In this document: one piece after another, positions 27,446-36,874 of the stretch
How the letters are laid out: the number at the start of each line of letters is the position of its first letter
Numbering within the stretch: the stretch's first letter is position 1
Origin: Streptomyces sp. JHA26
Lineage (GTDB): Bacteria; Actinomycetota; Actinomycetes; Streptomycetales; Streptomycetaceae
Direction of reading: 5' to 3'
NCBI RefSeq assembly: GCF_002005565.1
Contig: NZ_BDJC01000016.1
Span: forward strand, 1-64,000
Length of the DNA: 64,000 nucleotides
Notes under the pieces: generated by a model
The model's database searches: none
What the model was told of the DNA's origin: nothing
Seen by the model: only the letters and a program-made list of their open reading frames with translations
Made by a program: the position numbers and the translations under genes

Positions 27446-28949
27446 GGTCGGTGTTGGACGTGGACCGGTGCAGGCTGCGCAGGCCGTCCAGGGTGTTGCG
27501 CCACTGGCCGGTCACCGCCATGTGCGACAGCAGCGGCCTGATCATCGAACGGCGCATGAAGAAGGACCGGTACGCCCGCTGGGCACGCTCCTGCGCGTCC
27601 GGCACCAGGTAGCCGATCCGCGCGTCGAACTCGCCCCGCACGAACCGGTCCCAGTAGTCGGACGGAATCTGGCCGGCGGCCACGGACTCCGTGTGCAGGG
27701 GGGTGCCGGGCAGGGGCGTCGCGGTGTAGAAGCTGGCGTAGTCCAGGGGGAGCCGGCAGGCGAGGTCGACGGTCTTGCGGAACTGCTCCCGGGTCTCGCC
27801 GAGCCAGCCGACGATGAAGTACCCGAAGCCCTTGATCCCGGCCTCGTGGGCGGAGGTGACCGCCTTCTCGATCTTCTCGATGTTGCTCTCCTTGCGCATC
27901 CGCTCGAGGATCTCGGTGTCGCCGTGCTCGATGCCGAACCGCAGGCGCACGCACCCGGCCCCGGCCATCGCCTTCAGCAGCGGTTCGGGCACCAGGTCGA
28001 CCCGGGTGGGCGCCTCCCAGCGGACCTTGAGGCCCTGCTCCCCGATGAGCGCGCAGATCTCCCGCACCCGGCCGCGGTGCAGGGTGAACACGTCGTCGTA
28101 GAACATGATCTCCTTCACCCCCCACCGTTCCTTGAGCTCCGTCATCTCGCCGACGACGTCCTCGGGGCTGCGGTACATGGACTTCTTGTCCACGGCCTGC
28201 TTGAAGCAGAAGCTGCACTTGAAGGGGCAGCCGCGGCTGGAGATCATCGTCGCGAACGGCCGCGGGGCCATGATGGAGTAGTAGCTGTCCATCGGGAGCC
28301 CGGAGCGTTCGGGCCAGCCGACCTCCTCCAGGTTCACCATGGGCGCGGCACCGCCGTCGTGCTTGCGGGTCACCAGGCCGCGGATGCCCTCCGGGTCCTC
28401 GCCGCGCTCCATCGCCTCCGCCAGTTCCGGCATGATCGTGATGCCTTCGCCGACGCCGATGTAGTCGATGCAGTCGTGGACGAGGTTCTCGTGGGCGTAC
28501 ACCTCCGTGTGCGGCCCGCCCAGGATCACCTTGGCCCCCGTGCTCCGGGCCGCCTCGCACGCCTCGACGGCGCCGGGCAGGCCGGGCGTCGTGGTGCTCA
28601 CCCCGACCAGGTCCGGCTCGAAGTCCGCGAGCAGTTTGCGCAGTCCTTCGCTGTCGAGGCCCAGGGCGGGGGTGTCGACCTGGATGACGTTGTGGAACCC
28701 GGCCGACTTCAGCGCGGTGTGGATGTAGCCCAGTCCGAGGTGGGGCAGTACACCGGCCCGCTTCTGGACCCGGGCTATCTGGCGGGTGTTCAGGCACAGG
28801 TCGTGGTGGCGTACGAGGGCGATGCGCAGCCTGCGCTTGCGCCACAGCGGCAGCGTCGAACGGGCCGGGGACGCGGCCGTGGTCGAGCAGCCGCCCGAGG
28901 CCGCCCCCGTGGCGGGGCCTGTGCTGATCACGGGCAGTGTTTTTCGCAT
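27435..28949 (-). CDS. moeK5: B12-dependent radical SAM C-methyltransferase (MoeK5-like)
   Basis: 504 residues, ATG with AAGGAG. After a 40-residue Ser/Thr-rich extension comes a cobalamin-binding domain (LRIALVRHHDLCLNTRQIAR, EPDLVGVSTTTPGLPGAVEA, VILGGPHTEVYA). The radical SAM core follows, with cysteines 241, 245 and 248 (CPFKCSFC), then FYDDVFTLHRGRVREI and a GYFIVGWLGET segment. Class B radical SAM enzymes of this kind methylate unactivated sp3 carbons. In moenomycin MoeK5 puts the 4-C-methyl on the uronamide sugar attached to phosphoglycerate. It lies between moeH5 and a glycosyltransferase in the same operon. Confidence 0.87.
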   Translation of the reverse strand: MRKTLPVISTGPATGAASGGCSTTAASPARSTLPLWRKRRLRIALVRHHDLCLNTRQIARVQKRAGVLPHLGLGYIHTALKSAGFHNVIQVDTPALGLDSEGLRKLLADFEPDLVGVSTTTPGLPGAVEACEAARSTGAKVILGGPHTEVYAHENLVHDCIDYIGVGEGITIMPELAEAMERGEDPEGIRGLVTRKHDGGAAPMVNLEEVGWPERSGLPMDSYYSIMAPRPFATMISSRGCPFKCSFCFKQAVDKKSMYRSPEDVVGEMTELKERWGVKEIMFYDDVFTLHRGRVREICALIGEQGLKVRWEAPTRVDLVPEPLLKAMAGAGCVRLRFGIEHGDTEILERMRKESNIEKIEKAVTSAHEAGIKGFGYFIVGWLGETREQFRKTVDLACRLPLDYASFYTATPLPGTPLHTESVAAGQIPSDYWDRFVRGEFDARIGYLVPDAQERAQRAYRSFFMRRSMIRPLLSHMAVTGQWRNTLDGLRSLHRSTSNTDRDF

Positions 28950-29034
28950 GCGGTGCGCTCCTTCTGTGCCCTGCGGCTGTGGTCGGGTACGGTGCGCGGG
29001 TCCGAGGGGTGTGCGGGTGTGCGGTGCCAGGCCG

Positions 29035-30576
29035 CTAGGACCGGTGGTCGGCCCGCCGGGTGGCGAAGCCCTCCAGTTGCAGCAGGTAGAGCGCCAGGGG
29101 CTGGAGCCGGCTGACGCGCTGCGGTGCCCCGGGCCCCCGGCCGGCGGCCAGCAGCCGCTGCAGGAAGCGGTCGGGGCTGCGCCACCACCGTGGTTCCACG
29201 GCCACCGCGTGCGCGAGGAACCGCAGCAGGTACGCCAGCCGGTGCGCGACCAGCGGGGGGCCGTGCCGCTGGGGCACCGACGAGGCGAAACCCAGGTCCG
29301 CGTGCTCGGGGAAGGCCCGGTGCAGCGCCCGGTCGTGGAACGTGCCGTCGACCAGGAAGCGGCGCGGCACCGCGGCGAGGTGGTCGAAGAGGGCGTGGTC
29401 GAGATAGGGGGTGTGCGTCACCAGCCGTCCGTCGCCCAGGGCGAACGGAGCCGCGGAGATGGAGCGGCGGGTCCGGTTCCAGAAGAAGAAGGAACTGAGG
29501 GGGCAGGCGCTGTCTGCGTGCCGGGCCAGCTCGGTGACCAGACGCCGCCGGGCCACCTGCCTGCTCCACAGCACGCTCGTGCGCGGACCCAGCAGATGCT
29601 CCACGTGGGGGCCGGTACGGCCCGCGTCCAGCAACCGGTCCGCCAGGCCGGGCAGGTCGGTGGAGTCGTAGGGGTGGGCCCGGATGAAGGCGATGCTCGG
29701 GTTCTGGGCCAGTTCCCCGCCGCCGAGACCGTCGTAGGAGACGCGGCTGTGGCGCCGCAGGTGGGCCAGGAGCGGCTGGGTCCACGCGCCGTCCAGGGTC
29801 GTCATGCCCTGCGCGGGCAACGCGGACAGCTCGGCGCGGAACTGCGCGCGCGGGCGCGGTACCACCGTGTGCGGCAGGCCCAGCCGAGCCGCGAGAACGG
29901 CCGCGACGCGGGCGTCGGCCCCCGGATCGGGCGGGAACTTCGAACCGCTCACGCACCGTCGCGGCGGTGTTCCCAGGCGGCACAGTTCGAGCAGGATGTG
30001 CCGCGAGTCCCGGCCGCCGCTGAGCGGCAGGTCGTACGGCTCGCCGGGCGCCCGGCGAGCCACCGAGGCGCGGAACAGGTCGACGAAGCCGTCGACCGCC
30101 TGTTCCTCGGTCATCGCGGCGGGCCCGGGGCACGGCAGCTTCCCGGACCGGAGCCGCGTCCCGCCGGTGTCCCAGCTGAGCGTGGCCGACGGGGGCAGCG
30201 CGCGGATCCCGGCGAAAGCGGTGTCCTCGGCGAGGAAGAACCCCAGCCGCAGGAAGACGGCCAGCGCGTCGTGGTCCAGCTCGACGGGTCCGTCGTCCGG
30301 CAGCAGCGCCAGCGGGTCGGGGGAGAGGGCGAGCGAAGCGCCGCCGGACCGGTAGAAGAGGGGGCAGACGCCGTAACGGTCGTTGCGGGCCACCAGGCGT
30401 TCGCCGTCCCAGCGCCATCCGGCGAAGACGCCCTCGGCCGGCGGGCCCGGGTCCAGGTGGTCGCCGGTGAGGGGGTGTCCGAGGCGCACCTCCTCGTCGC
30501 CCTCCGCGCGCACCCCGCCAGCCCCCGCGACCAGGAGGAGGCGGGGGGCGGGCGCGGTCTCGCGGCGGACGGTCAC
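29035..30576 (-). CDS. moeH5: Asparagine-synthase-like amidotransferase without glutaminase Cys (MoeH5-like)
   Basis: 513 residues from a GTG overlapping the preceding stop (GTGA). The synthetase domain has the PP-loop SGGRDS (186-191), used to adenylate a carboxylate, and typical downstream helices (VSYDGLGGGELAQN, HTPYLDHALFDHLAAVP). The N-terminal Ntn domain is recognisable (DRYGVCPLFYR) but does not begin Met-Cys, so it cannot form the glutaminase nucleophile. It therefore probably takes a free amine or ammonia. In moenomycin MoeH5 amidates the terminal galacturonic acid, either with the aminocyclopentenone (C5N) unit or with ammonia. The ALAS gene at 39 kb fits the C5N option. Confidence 0.8.
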   Translation of the reverse strand: MTVRRETAPAPRLLLVAGAGGVRAEGDEEVRLGHPLTGDHLDPGPPAEGVFAGWRWDGERLVARNDRYGVCPLFYRSGGASLALSPDPLALLPDDGPVELDHDALAVFLRLGFFLAEDTAFAGIRALPPSATLSWDTGGTRLRSGKLPCPGPAAMTEEQAVDGFVDLFRASVARRAPGEPYDLPLSGGRDSRHILLELCRLGTPPRRCVSGSKFPPDPGADARVAAVLAARLGLPHTVVPRPRAQFRAELSALPAQGMTTLDGAWTQPLLAHLRRHSRVSYDGLGGGELAQNPSIAFIRAHPYDSTDLPGLADRLLDAGRTGPHVEHLLGPRTSVLWSRQVARRRLVTELARHADSACPLSSFFFWNRTRRSISAAPFALGDGRLVTHTPYLDHALFDHLAAVPRRFLVDGTFHDRALHRAFPEHADLGFASSVPQRHGPPLVAHRLAYLLRFLAHAVAVEPRWWRSPDRFLQRLLAAGRGPGAPQRVSRLQPLALYLLQLEGFATRRADHRS

Positions 30577-31781
30577 CGGGCGTCCAGCAACGCCCGGAGG
30601 GCGGCTCCGATCCGGTCCGTCACCGCGTCCTGGTCCAGTACGGAGTCGGCGAAGGAGATCGCGGCCTTCTTGTGCCCCTCGATCACCGACGGACGGGACA
30701 GCCAGTCGTCCGCCGTGTCGAAGAGCTCCTCGGGCGTGGCACAGGCGCGGCCCAGTCCCTCCTCGTCGATGAGTCCCGGCACCCACTGCTCCATGGGCAG
30801 CCCCGATTCGAGCATCAGCACCGGTATGCCGAAGTAGGCCGCCTCGAGGGTGGTGTTGGGGCCGGCCTTCGAGATGAGGAGCCCGTACCTGGACCGGGAG
30901 GCACGGCGGATGTAGTCGAAGTACTCGCTCTGGCCGAGGACGCTGTGGAACCGCCAGTGGGGCCGCCCGACCGCCGCGGTGCGCCGGGCCAGCTCGGGGT
31001 CGCCGTAACCGACGAAGACGAGGTCGATGCCGGGGTGCCGGTCGGCGAGGCGCCGCACCAGCTCCGGGTACGTGTCCCCGCCCCGGTTGGAGAAGACGAT
31101 CACCCGGGGCCGGTCCGGGCCCGGGTCGGCGCCCCAGGGGTCCGCGTCGGAGGGGGCGGAGTCGCTGGTCATGAAGTCCTGCAGGTCGTGCTGCGCGACG
31201 AGCGGCCCCACCACCCGCACCCGCTCCGGATCACCGCCGGCCGTGGCGAGCAGGTGCTCCTTCGCCCGGGGGAAGCCGACCAGCGTCAGGTCCGGGTAGC
31301 GGCTGCGGTGCAGCGGCAGGTGCAGCAGCCCGGGGTTGGTGACGTGGCTGACCACCCGGGTGGACGTCCCGGCCAGCCGGACGGCGGCCACGCACAGCCG
31401 CGCCACGAACCCCTTCGTGCCGACCACCACGTCCGGGGCGGTCCGGTGCAGGTGCCGGGTGAGGGGCTCCAGGTCGGCCCGCTGGACGGGCGTGGGGTCG
31501 GCCTCGAACCCCTCCGGGAAGCGCGCCTGAAGGCGGTCCATGAGCGCCATGTACCGCTGGTTGCGGACGACCGCGTCGGGGCTCTCCAGGGAGATGGTCC
31601 GGATCTCCGCCCCGGCCTCACCGATCCACGGCAGGATCGGCTCCGCCTCCAGGAGGGTCACCTCCGCGTCGATCGCGCTCCGCAGGGCGCGGGAGAAGCG
31701 CGTCGCGGCCAGGTAGTTGCCGAACTCGCCCCAGGTGCGGGGGGAGAGCACATGGACGAGCGGTCGGTCGGGGGCAGCCAT
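30573..31781 (-). CDS. moeGT1: MurG-like (GT-B fold) glycosyltransferase (MoeGT1-like)
   Basis: 402 residues, ATG with CTAGGAGA upstream. It is a GT-B enzyme with the MurG/GT28 arrangement: an N-domain acceptor part (PDVVVGTKGFVARLCVAAVR, comparable to the GGY region of MurG) and a C-domain donor site (RVIVFSNRGGDT, then LISKAGPNTTLEAAYFGIPVLML). It is the only GT-B enzyme in the cluster. Position directly after moeF5 and before moeH5 matches moeGT1, which adds the first sugar (galacturonic acid) to farnesyl-phosphoglycerate. Assignment rests on fold and gene order. Confidence 0.78.
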   Translation of the reverse strand: MAAPDRPLVHVLSPRTWGEFGNYLAATRFSRALRSAIDAEVTLLEAEPILPWIGEAGAEIRTISLESPDAVVRNQRYMALMDRLQARFPEGFEADPTPVQRADLEPLTRHLHRTAPDVVVGTKGFVARLCVAAVRLAGTSTRVVSHVTNPGLLHLPLHRSRYPDLTLVGFPRAKEHLLATAGGDPERVRVVGPLVAQHDLQDFMTSDSAPSDADPWGADPGPDRPRVIVFSNRGGDTYPELVRRLADRHPGIDLVFVGYGDPELARRTAAVGRPHWRFHSVLGQSEYFDYIRRASRSRYGLLISKAGPNTTLEAAYFGIPVLMLESGLPMEQWVPGLIDEEGLGRACATPEELFDTADDWLSRPSVIEGHKKAAISFADSVLDQDAVTDRIGAALRALLDAR

Positions 31782-31788
31782 GGTTCTC

Positions 31789-33738
31789 CTAGGAGAGGGC
31801 CGGGTGAGTGGGGGACTCGGAGGAGCGGGGCCGGACCGTCAGGCTCTCGGCCCAGAGCTGGTAGACCAGGAGGGCCCACAGCTTGCGGGACGTGTCCCGC
31901 CGGCCGCCGAGGTGGTCGTCGATCAGCAGGCGCACCGCCCCGGTGTCGAACAGGCCGTCGCGGCGCAGCGACGCCGTGGAGAGGGTGTCCAGGAGCAGGG
32001 GCCGCAGCTCCCCGCGGAGCAGAGCGGCCATCGGCGCGCGGAAGCCCAGCTTGGTCCTGCGGACGACGGTGGAGGGGAGCCAGCCGGCGGCGATCCGCCG
32101 CAGCAGGTACTTGCCGGTGAACCGGTGCAGCTTCCATCCGGTGGGCAGGGAGTTGGCGTACTCGACCAGGTCCAGGTCGAGGAAGGGCGACCGCAGTTCG
32201 AGGGCGCTGCGCATGCCGCCCCGGTCCGTCTTGGTGAGGATCACGTCCCGCAGGAAGTGGGCCGTCACGGCGAGCTGGCTGAGCTGGACCGGGGAGAGAC
32301 CGGGCTGGTTCCGCAGGAGGCGCGAGACCTCGGCGAACGGGTCGTGCCCGGTCAGCTCGGCCCCGGCCTCGGGAGTGAGTACTCCCGGCAGCTCGCCCGG
32401 GGCGAAGGGGGCCGTCGAGAGGTAGAAGCGGTGCTCCGGCGAGGCGCGCAGCCCCTTGGCCAGCAGACCGAGGGCCGCCGCCGCGGGAAGGTTGCCGGAA
32501 CGGGCCGGCAGCCGGCGCGCGAGCTGCCGGGCGAGAGCCTCCAGCCGGGGGGCCGGCAGGACGCGCAGCAGCAGCTCGATCGCCCGCTCGGCCTGGAAGT
32601 AGCGGTAGCCCAGGAGCAGTTCGTCCGCGCCGTCACCGGTGAGGACGCCCCGCACGTGAGCGCGGGCCGCCCGGCAGACCAGGCGCATCGGCAACAGCGA
32701 GGGATCGGCCAGCGGCTCGTCCGCGTGGGCCAGTTCGGACTCCACTACGCCCGCCAGGTCGGGGCCGCCGATCCGCACCACGTGGTGCTCGGTGCCGAGA
32801 TGGCGCGCCACCGTCAGAGCGTGGTCGCTCTCGTCGAAGTCCGGGTCCACGAACCCGGCGCTGAAGGTGGGCACCGGCCGCCCCGGCTGGAGCTGCTGGG
32901 CCACCGCGGCCACCGCGCTGGAGTCCAGTCCGCCGCTGAGCAGCACGCCGAGGCGGCGGTCGGTGCTGGTGACGCGGCGGGCGACGGCGGCCCGGAACAG
33001 CTCCTCGAACCGCCGCTCGGCCTCCCGCAGTCCGGGACCCCGGCGCGCTTCGGTGCCGGGGGCGAGACGGGGCCGCCAGAACTCGGTCTCCCGCACCTCC
33101 CCGCGCACATGGGTGACACAGCTTCCGGGGCGCACCTTGCGCACTCCCCGCACGGCCGAGGCGGGAGCGCAGAACGCCTGGAACACCAGGTAGTCGGCGA
33201 GCGCGCCGAGGTCGGGGACGCGCGGTGCGGCGGGGTGCCGCAGCAGGGCGGTGAGTTCGGAGGCGAAGGCGATGCCGTCCGGCACGCGGGTGTAGTAGAG
33301 GGGCTTCTTGCCCATCGGGTCGCGGGCCAGCACGGTGGTGCCGGTGCGGGCGTCGTGCAGGGCGAAGGCGAACATGCCCCGCAGCCGGTCGAACATCCGC
33401 GTTCCCCGTAACTCGTACAGTTCCACCAGGACCTCGGTGTCGCTGCCGGTGCGCAGGGGGACACCGGCGGCCCGCAGCTCGGCGCGCAGTTCGGCGTGGT
33501 TGTAGATCTCGCCGTTGAACACCAGGGCGGTCGCCCCCGACGCGGAGACGAACGGCTGCGTGCCGTGGTCCGGGTCGGTGAAGGTCAGGGCGCAGTGCGC
33601 GAGGGTGACACCCCGGTGGTGCAGCCGGCCCGAGCCGTCGGGGCCGCGGTGCGCCACGGCGGCGAGCATGTGCTCGGCCGTGGCCCGCGCGTCCTCCCGC
33701 ACGGCGCCCGCGTCACTGAATCCGACGAATCCGCACAT
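31789..33738 (-). CDS. moeF5: Glutamine-dependent asparagine-synthase-like amidotransferase (MoeF5-like)
   Basis: 649 residues starting Met-Cys-Gly-Phe, so the class II glutaminase nucleophile Cys2 is intact. Further motifs are HRGPDGSG, VFNGEIYNHAEL and the synthetase PP-loop LLSGGLDSSAV, then TGDGADELLLGY. Unlike its paralogue moeH5 it can generate ammonia from glutamine. In moenomycin MoeF5 converts the first galacturonic acid to its amide. There is a TTA codon at residue 110 (33409-33411). It starts 5 nt after moeE5 without its own RBS, suggesting coupling, and ends 7 nt before moeGT1. Confidence 0.85.
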   Translation of the reverse strand: MCGFVGFSDAGAVREDARATAEHMLAAVAHRGPDGSGRLHHRGVTLAHCALTFTDPDHGTQPFVSASGATALVFNGEIYNHAELRAELRAAGVPLRTGSDTEVLVELYELRGTRMFDRLRGMFAFALHDARTGTTVLARDPMGKKPLYYTRVPDGIAFASELTALLRHPAAPRVPDLGALADYLVFQAFCAPASAVRGVRKVRPGSCVTHVRGEVRETEFWRPRLAPGTEARRGPGLREAERRFEELFRAAVARRVTSTDRRLGVLLSGGLDSSAVAAVAQQLQPGRPVPTFSAGFVDPDFDESDHALTVARHLGTEHHVVRIGGPDLAGVVESELAHADEPLADPSLLPMRLVCRAARAHVRGVLTGDGADELLLGYRYFQAERAIELLLRVLPAPRLEALARQLARRLPARSGNLPAAAALGLLAKGLRASPEHRFYLSTAPFAPGELPGVLTPEAGAELTGHDPFAEVSRLLRNQPGLSPVQLSQLAVTAHFLRDVILTKTDRGGMRSALELRSPFLDLDLVEYANSLPTGWKLHRFTGKYLLRRIAAGWLPSTVVRRTKLGFRAPMAALLRGELRPLLLDTLSTASLRRDGLFDTGAVRLLIDDHLGGRRDTSRKLWALLVYQLWAESLTVRPRSSESPTHPALS

Positions 33739-33743
33739 GCCGG

Positions 33744-34766
33744 CTACAGCCGTGGCGCGGACGCCGTGGAACCGCCTACCGCGACGGCGTCCCGCGCTTC
33801 GCGGGCCAGTGACCGCCGGGTCGACTCGATCTGGGTGACGAGTCCCTCGCGCAGTCCGGTCCGGGCCGTGAAGCCCAGGACCCCGGCCGCCCGCCGGACG
33901 TCGGCGGTGGTCGAGCGGACGTCGCCGATGCGGGCCGCACCGTACGAGGTGCACGGGCGCGTTCCGGTCAACTCGGCGGCCATGGACACCACTTCGTTGA
34001 CCGAGACGGCGCTCCCCGTGCCGATGTTCAGGACCGTGCTGCCCCGGTCCCGGACCGCCGCGGCCAGCACCAGCGCGCGCACCACGTCGGACACGTGGGT
34101 GAAGTCGCGGAGCTGGGTCCCGTCGCCGTAGATCTCGACGGGCTCGTTGCGCAGCGTCGAGCGGATCAGGCGGGAGATGAACATGTCCGGACGCTGTCCG
34201 GGACCGTAGACGGTGAAGAACCGCAGGGCGCCGACCGACAGTTCGGCGTCGCCCCGGGCGGCGAAGGCCAGGGCCAGCCGCTCCGCGGCGAGCTTGGTGA
34301 CCCCGTAGGGGGAGAGCGGGCGGGGCAGGTCGTCCTCGCTCATCGGGCCGTCCGCGCCGCCGTACACGCTGGACGACGAGGCGACCACCACGCGTTCCAC
34401 TCCGGCCTGGACGCAGGCCTCCAGCAGGCGCTGGGTCGCCAGTACGTTGCACTGGAGGTATTCGGGGAATTGGGTCCACGACGGGCGGACCCCGGGTAAT
34501 GCGGCCAGGTGGAACACCGTCGAGGTGTTTTCCAGGCAGTCCGCCAGGGGGAGTGAGTTCAGGTCTCCGCGTATCGTCCGGAGGGATCCGGAAAGAGCTG
34601 GTGACTGCCTCTCCAGGCCATCGGGAAATGGCTTGCGATCCAACGCCACAACGTTTCTGCCGGAACTCCTCAATTCCGTGACGAGATGCGAGCCGATGAA
34701 ACCGGCCGCACCGGTGACCAGGACGTTGTCGTCCGTCGGGTCCGTTCCGCGTGTGTCGCTCGACAC
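33744..34766 (-). CDS. moeE5: UDP-glucuronate 4-epimerase-like NDP-sugar epimerase (MoeE5-like)
   Basis: 340 residues from a GTG with AAGGGGGA. Extended SDR: NAD loop TGAAGFIGSHLV, FHLAALPGVRPSW, the serine patch ASSSSVYGG and catalytic Tyr154-Lys158 in SPYGVTK, then GDGTQLRDFTHVSD. The VRPSW segment after the active-site loop is typical of uronate epimerases. It would turn UDP-glucuronate into UDP-galacturonate, donor for the two galacturonic acid residues of moenomycin-type glycans. A TTA codon sits at Leu90 (34497-34499). It is the first gene of the seven-gene leftward operon ending at moeM5. Confidence 0.85.
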   Translation of the reverse strand: MSSDTRGTDPTDDNVLVTGAAGFIGSHLVTELRSSGRNVVALDRKPFPDGLERQSPALSGSLRTIRGDLNSLPLADCLENTSTVFHLAALPGVRPSWTQFPEYLQCNVLATQRLLEACVQAGVERVVVASSSSVYGGADGPMSEDDLPRPLSPYGVTKLAAERLALAFAARGDAELSVGALRFFTVYGPGQRPDMFISRLIRSTLRNEPVEIYGDGTQLRDFTHVSDVVRALVLAAAVRDRGSTVLNIGTGSAVSVNEVVSMAAELTGTRPCTSYGAARIGDVRSTTADVRRAAGVLGFTARTGLREGLVTQIESTRRSLAREARDAVAVGGSTASAPRL

Positions 34767-35056
34767 GAATCCCCCTTGTTTCGCTCACATGTGGCTGATC
34801 AAGGCGGTGCTTGGGCGGTGCATTCGGTGCACGTACACGCGCGTCTGGTTCCGGATCGACCGGACCGACCGCGCGACCGCTCGGACGCCTGTGGCGCTGT
34901 GTGACGTGAAGAGCGCGGCTGACCAGGGTTTTTGGCGTCGGGAAACGCATGTCCGGGTCAAGAGACCTGGGGAGTCTAACAGCACGCGTCAATCACGAGC
35001 AATAGCGCGCTTCAGTCCCTGGGCGGGAGGGAGGCGAAATCGGCATTCCCGTGTCA

Positions 35057-35085
35057 TTCACAAGGAGGCGTACGGACTTTATGCT
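35057..35085 (+). promoter_or_regulatory. Predicted promoter for moeD5-moeJ5 in the 355-bp divergent region
   Basis: TTCACA, a 17-nt spacer and TATGCT match the HrdB-type -35/-10 consensus at 5 and 4 of 6 positions. This places a start about 30 nt before the TTG of moeD5. On the opposite strand TTGCTC-N18-TAGACT (34997-35002 and 34973-34978) is a weaker candidate for the moeE5 operon, with a leader of about 200 nt. The whole gap 34767-35121 is clearly less GC-rich than its surroundings and has no gene. Confidence 0.45.
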
Positions 35086-35121
35086 GGCCGTTCGCCGCCG
35101 GGCGAATGGGGGAGGGACACG

Positions 35122-36858
35122 TTGGCAGGCAGTCCGTTACGGCACCTCTCCGTGCTCGTCCGCTACCTGCGCGGCGAGCGGACCGCCATGACGTTGCTCG
35201 CCCTGCTCGTCCCCTCCGGGATCGCCCTGCAGCTCGTGGCGCCCTACCTGCTGCGCGCGTTCGTCGACGGGACGCTCTCGGGCGACTCCGGCGACGCGCT
35301 GACGGGCCTCGCCGCCTGGTCCCTGGCCGCCGCCCTGGGCGTGCTCGTGGTCACCACGGGCACCGAGGCGCTGTCCTCGCGGGTGGCCTGGCGCAGCACC
35401 GACCGGCTCCGTGCGGACCTGGTCGCACACTGCCTGAGCCGGCCGCCGGACTTCTACCGCAGACATCCCCCCGGCGAACTCGTCGAACGGATGGACGGCG
35501 ACGTCACCCGGCTCGCCGCGGTGATGTCGGCGCTGCTGCTGGAACTGCTGGCGCAGGCGCTGCTGATCGTCGGCATCCTCGTCGCCCTGTTCCGGCTGGA
35601 GTGGCGGCTCGCCCTGGTCCTCGCCCCGTTCGCGGCCGGCACCCTGCTGCTGCTGCGGACCCTGGTGGGCCGCGCCATGCCCTTCGTCACCGCACGGCAG
35701 CGGGTGGCGGCGGACCTCCAGGGCTTCCTCGAGGAGCGCCTCGCGGCGGCGGAGGACCTGCGCGCCAACGGGGCCTCGCGGTACACGCTGCGAGAACTCG
35801 ACCGGCACCAGGACGACTTGTACCGCAGGGCCCGCGAGGCCGCCCGTGCCTCGGCCCGCTGGCCCGCCACCGTGCAGGGCCTGTCCGCCGCCAGTGTCGT
35901 CCTCGCCCTGGCGGCCAGCGCCTGGCTGCACTCCCGCGGCCAGCTCTCCACCGGGACGGCCTTCGCCGCCCTGTCCTACGCCATGCTGCTGCGCCGCCCC
36001 CTGCTCGCGGTCACCACCCGCTTCCGCGACCTGGAGGACGCCGCCGCGAGCGTCCAGCGGCTGAGGGACCTGCTGGGCCACGAGACGGCGCCCCGCACGG
36101 GGGAACGGGCCCTGCCGGCCGGGCGGCCCGGCGTCCGCTTCGACCGGGTCTCCTTCTCCTACGAGCCCGACGAGCCGGTGCTGCGGGACGTCTCCTTCAC
36201 CCTGCGCCCCGGTGAACGTCTCGGCGTGGTGGGGCGTACCGGAAGCGGCAAGTCCACCGTGGTGCGGCTGCTGTTCGGGCTCCATCGGCCGGTGACGGGC
36301 ACGGTGTCGGCCGGAGGCCTGGACGTGACCGAGCTCGATCCCCGGGCGCTGCGCGGCCGGGTCGCGCTGGTCACGCAGGAGGTGCACGTCTTCCACGCCG
36401 CACTGCGCGACAACCTCACCTTCTTCGACCGCACCGTCCCCGACGACCGGCTGTACGCCGCGCTGGGCGAGGCGGGACTCGGCCCCTGGCTGCGCACCCT
36501 GCCCGACGGCCTGGACACGCTGCTCGGCGCCGGCGCCCGTGGCATGTCCGCGGGCGAGGAGCAACAGCTCGCGCTGGCCAGGGTGTTCCTGCGCGATCCG
36601 GGGCTGGTCCTGATGGACGAGCCGACGGCCCGGCTGGACCCGTACAGCGAGCGGCTTCTGGTGCCCGCGCTGGAGCGGCTCCTCGACGGCAGGACCGCCG
36701 TCGTGGTCGAGCACCGCCCGCACCTGCTGCGCAACGCCGACCGGATCCTGGTACTGGAGGACGGCAAGGTCGTCGAGGAGGGGGAGCGGACCGCCCTCGC
36801 CGCCGACCCCTCGTCGCACTTCCACGGACTCCTCCGCACCGCGGGGACCGCCCGGTGA
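35122..36858 (+). CDS. moeD5: ABC exporter half-transporter, TMD-NBD (MoeD5-like)
   Basis: 578 residues from a TTG with GGGGGAGGGAC. Six predicted membrane spans come first (LLALLVPSGIALQLVAPYLL, LAAALGVLVVTTGTEAL and LLLELLAQALLIVGILVALF, among others), then an NBD with Walker A GRTGSGKST (about residue 371) and Walker B LVLMDEPTA with the catalytic Glu. The signature motif is degenerate: MSAGE instead of LSGGQ. A TTA codon occurs at position 6 (35137-35139). It pairs with the next gene as a heterodimeric exporter, presumably for the finished glycolipid. Confidence 0.87.
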   Translation: MAGSPLRHLSVLVRYLRGERTAMTLLALLVPSGIALQLVAPYLLRAFVDGTLSGDSGDALTGLAAWSLAAALGVLVVTTGTEALSSRVAWRSTDRLRADLVAHCLSRPPDFYRRHPPGELVERMDGDVTRLAAVMSALLLELLAQALLIVGILVALFRLEWRLALVLAPFAAGTLLLLRTLVGRAMPFVTARQRVAADLQGFLEERLAAAEDLRANGASRYTLRELDRHQDDLYRRAREAARASARWPATVQGLSAASVVLALAASAWLHSRGQLSTGTAFAALSYAMLLRRPLLAVTTRFRDLEDAAASVQRLRDLLGHETAPRTGERALPAGRPGVRFDRVSFSYEPDEPVLRDVSFTLRPGERLGVVGRTGSGKSTVVRLLFGLHRPVTGTVSAGGLDVTELDPRALRGRVALVTQEVHVFHAALRDNLTFFDRTVPDDRLYAALGEAGLGPWLRTLPDGLDTLLGAGARGMSAGEEQQLALARVFLRDPGLVLMDEPTARLDPYSERLLVPALERLLDGRTAVVVEHRPHLLRNADRILVLEDGKVVEEGERTALAADPSSHFHGLLRTAGTAR

Positions 36859-36874
36859 GGGACGGGGACGGACG

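Noticed and set aside
28950..29034. The 85-bp gap between moeH5 and moeK5 as a separate promoter
   Set aside because: No -35/-10 pair is visible and the genes on both sides belong to one tightly packed operon; only the moeK5 RBS (AAGGAG) is clear.
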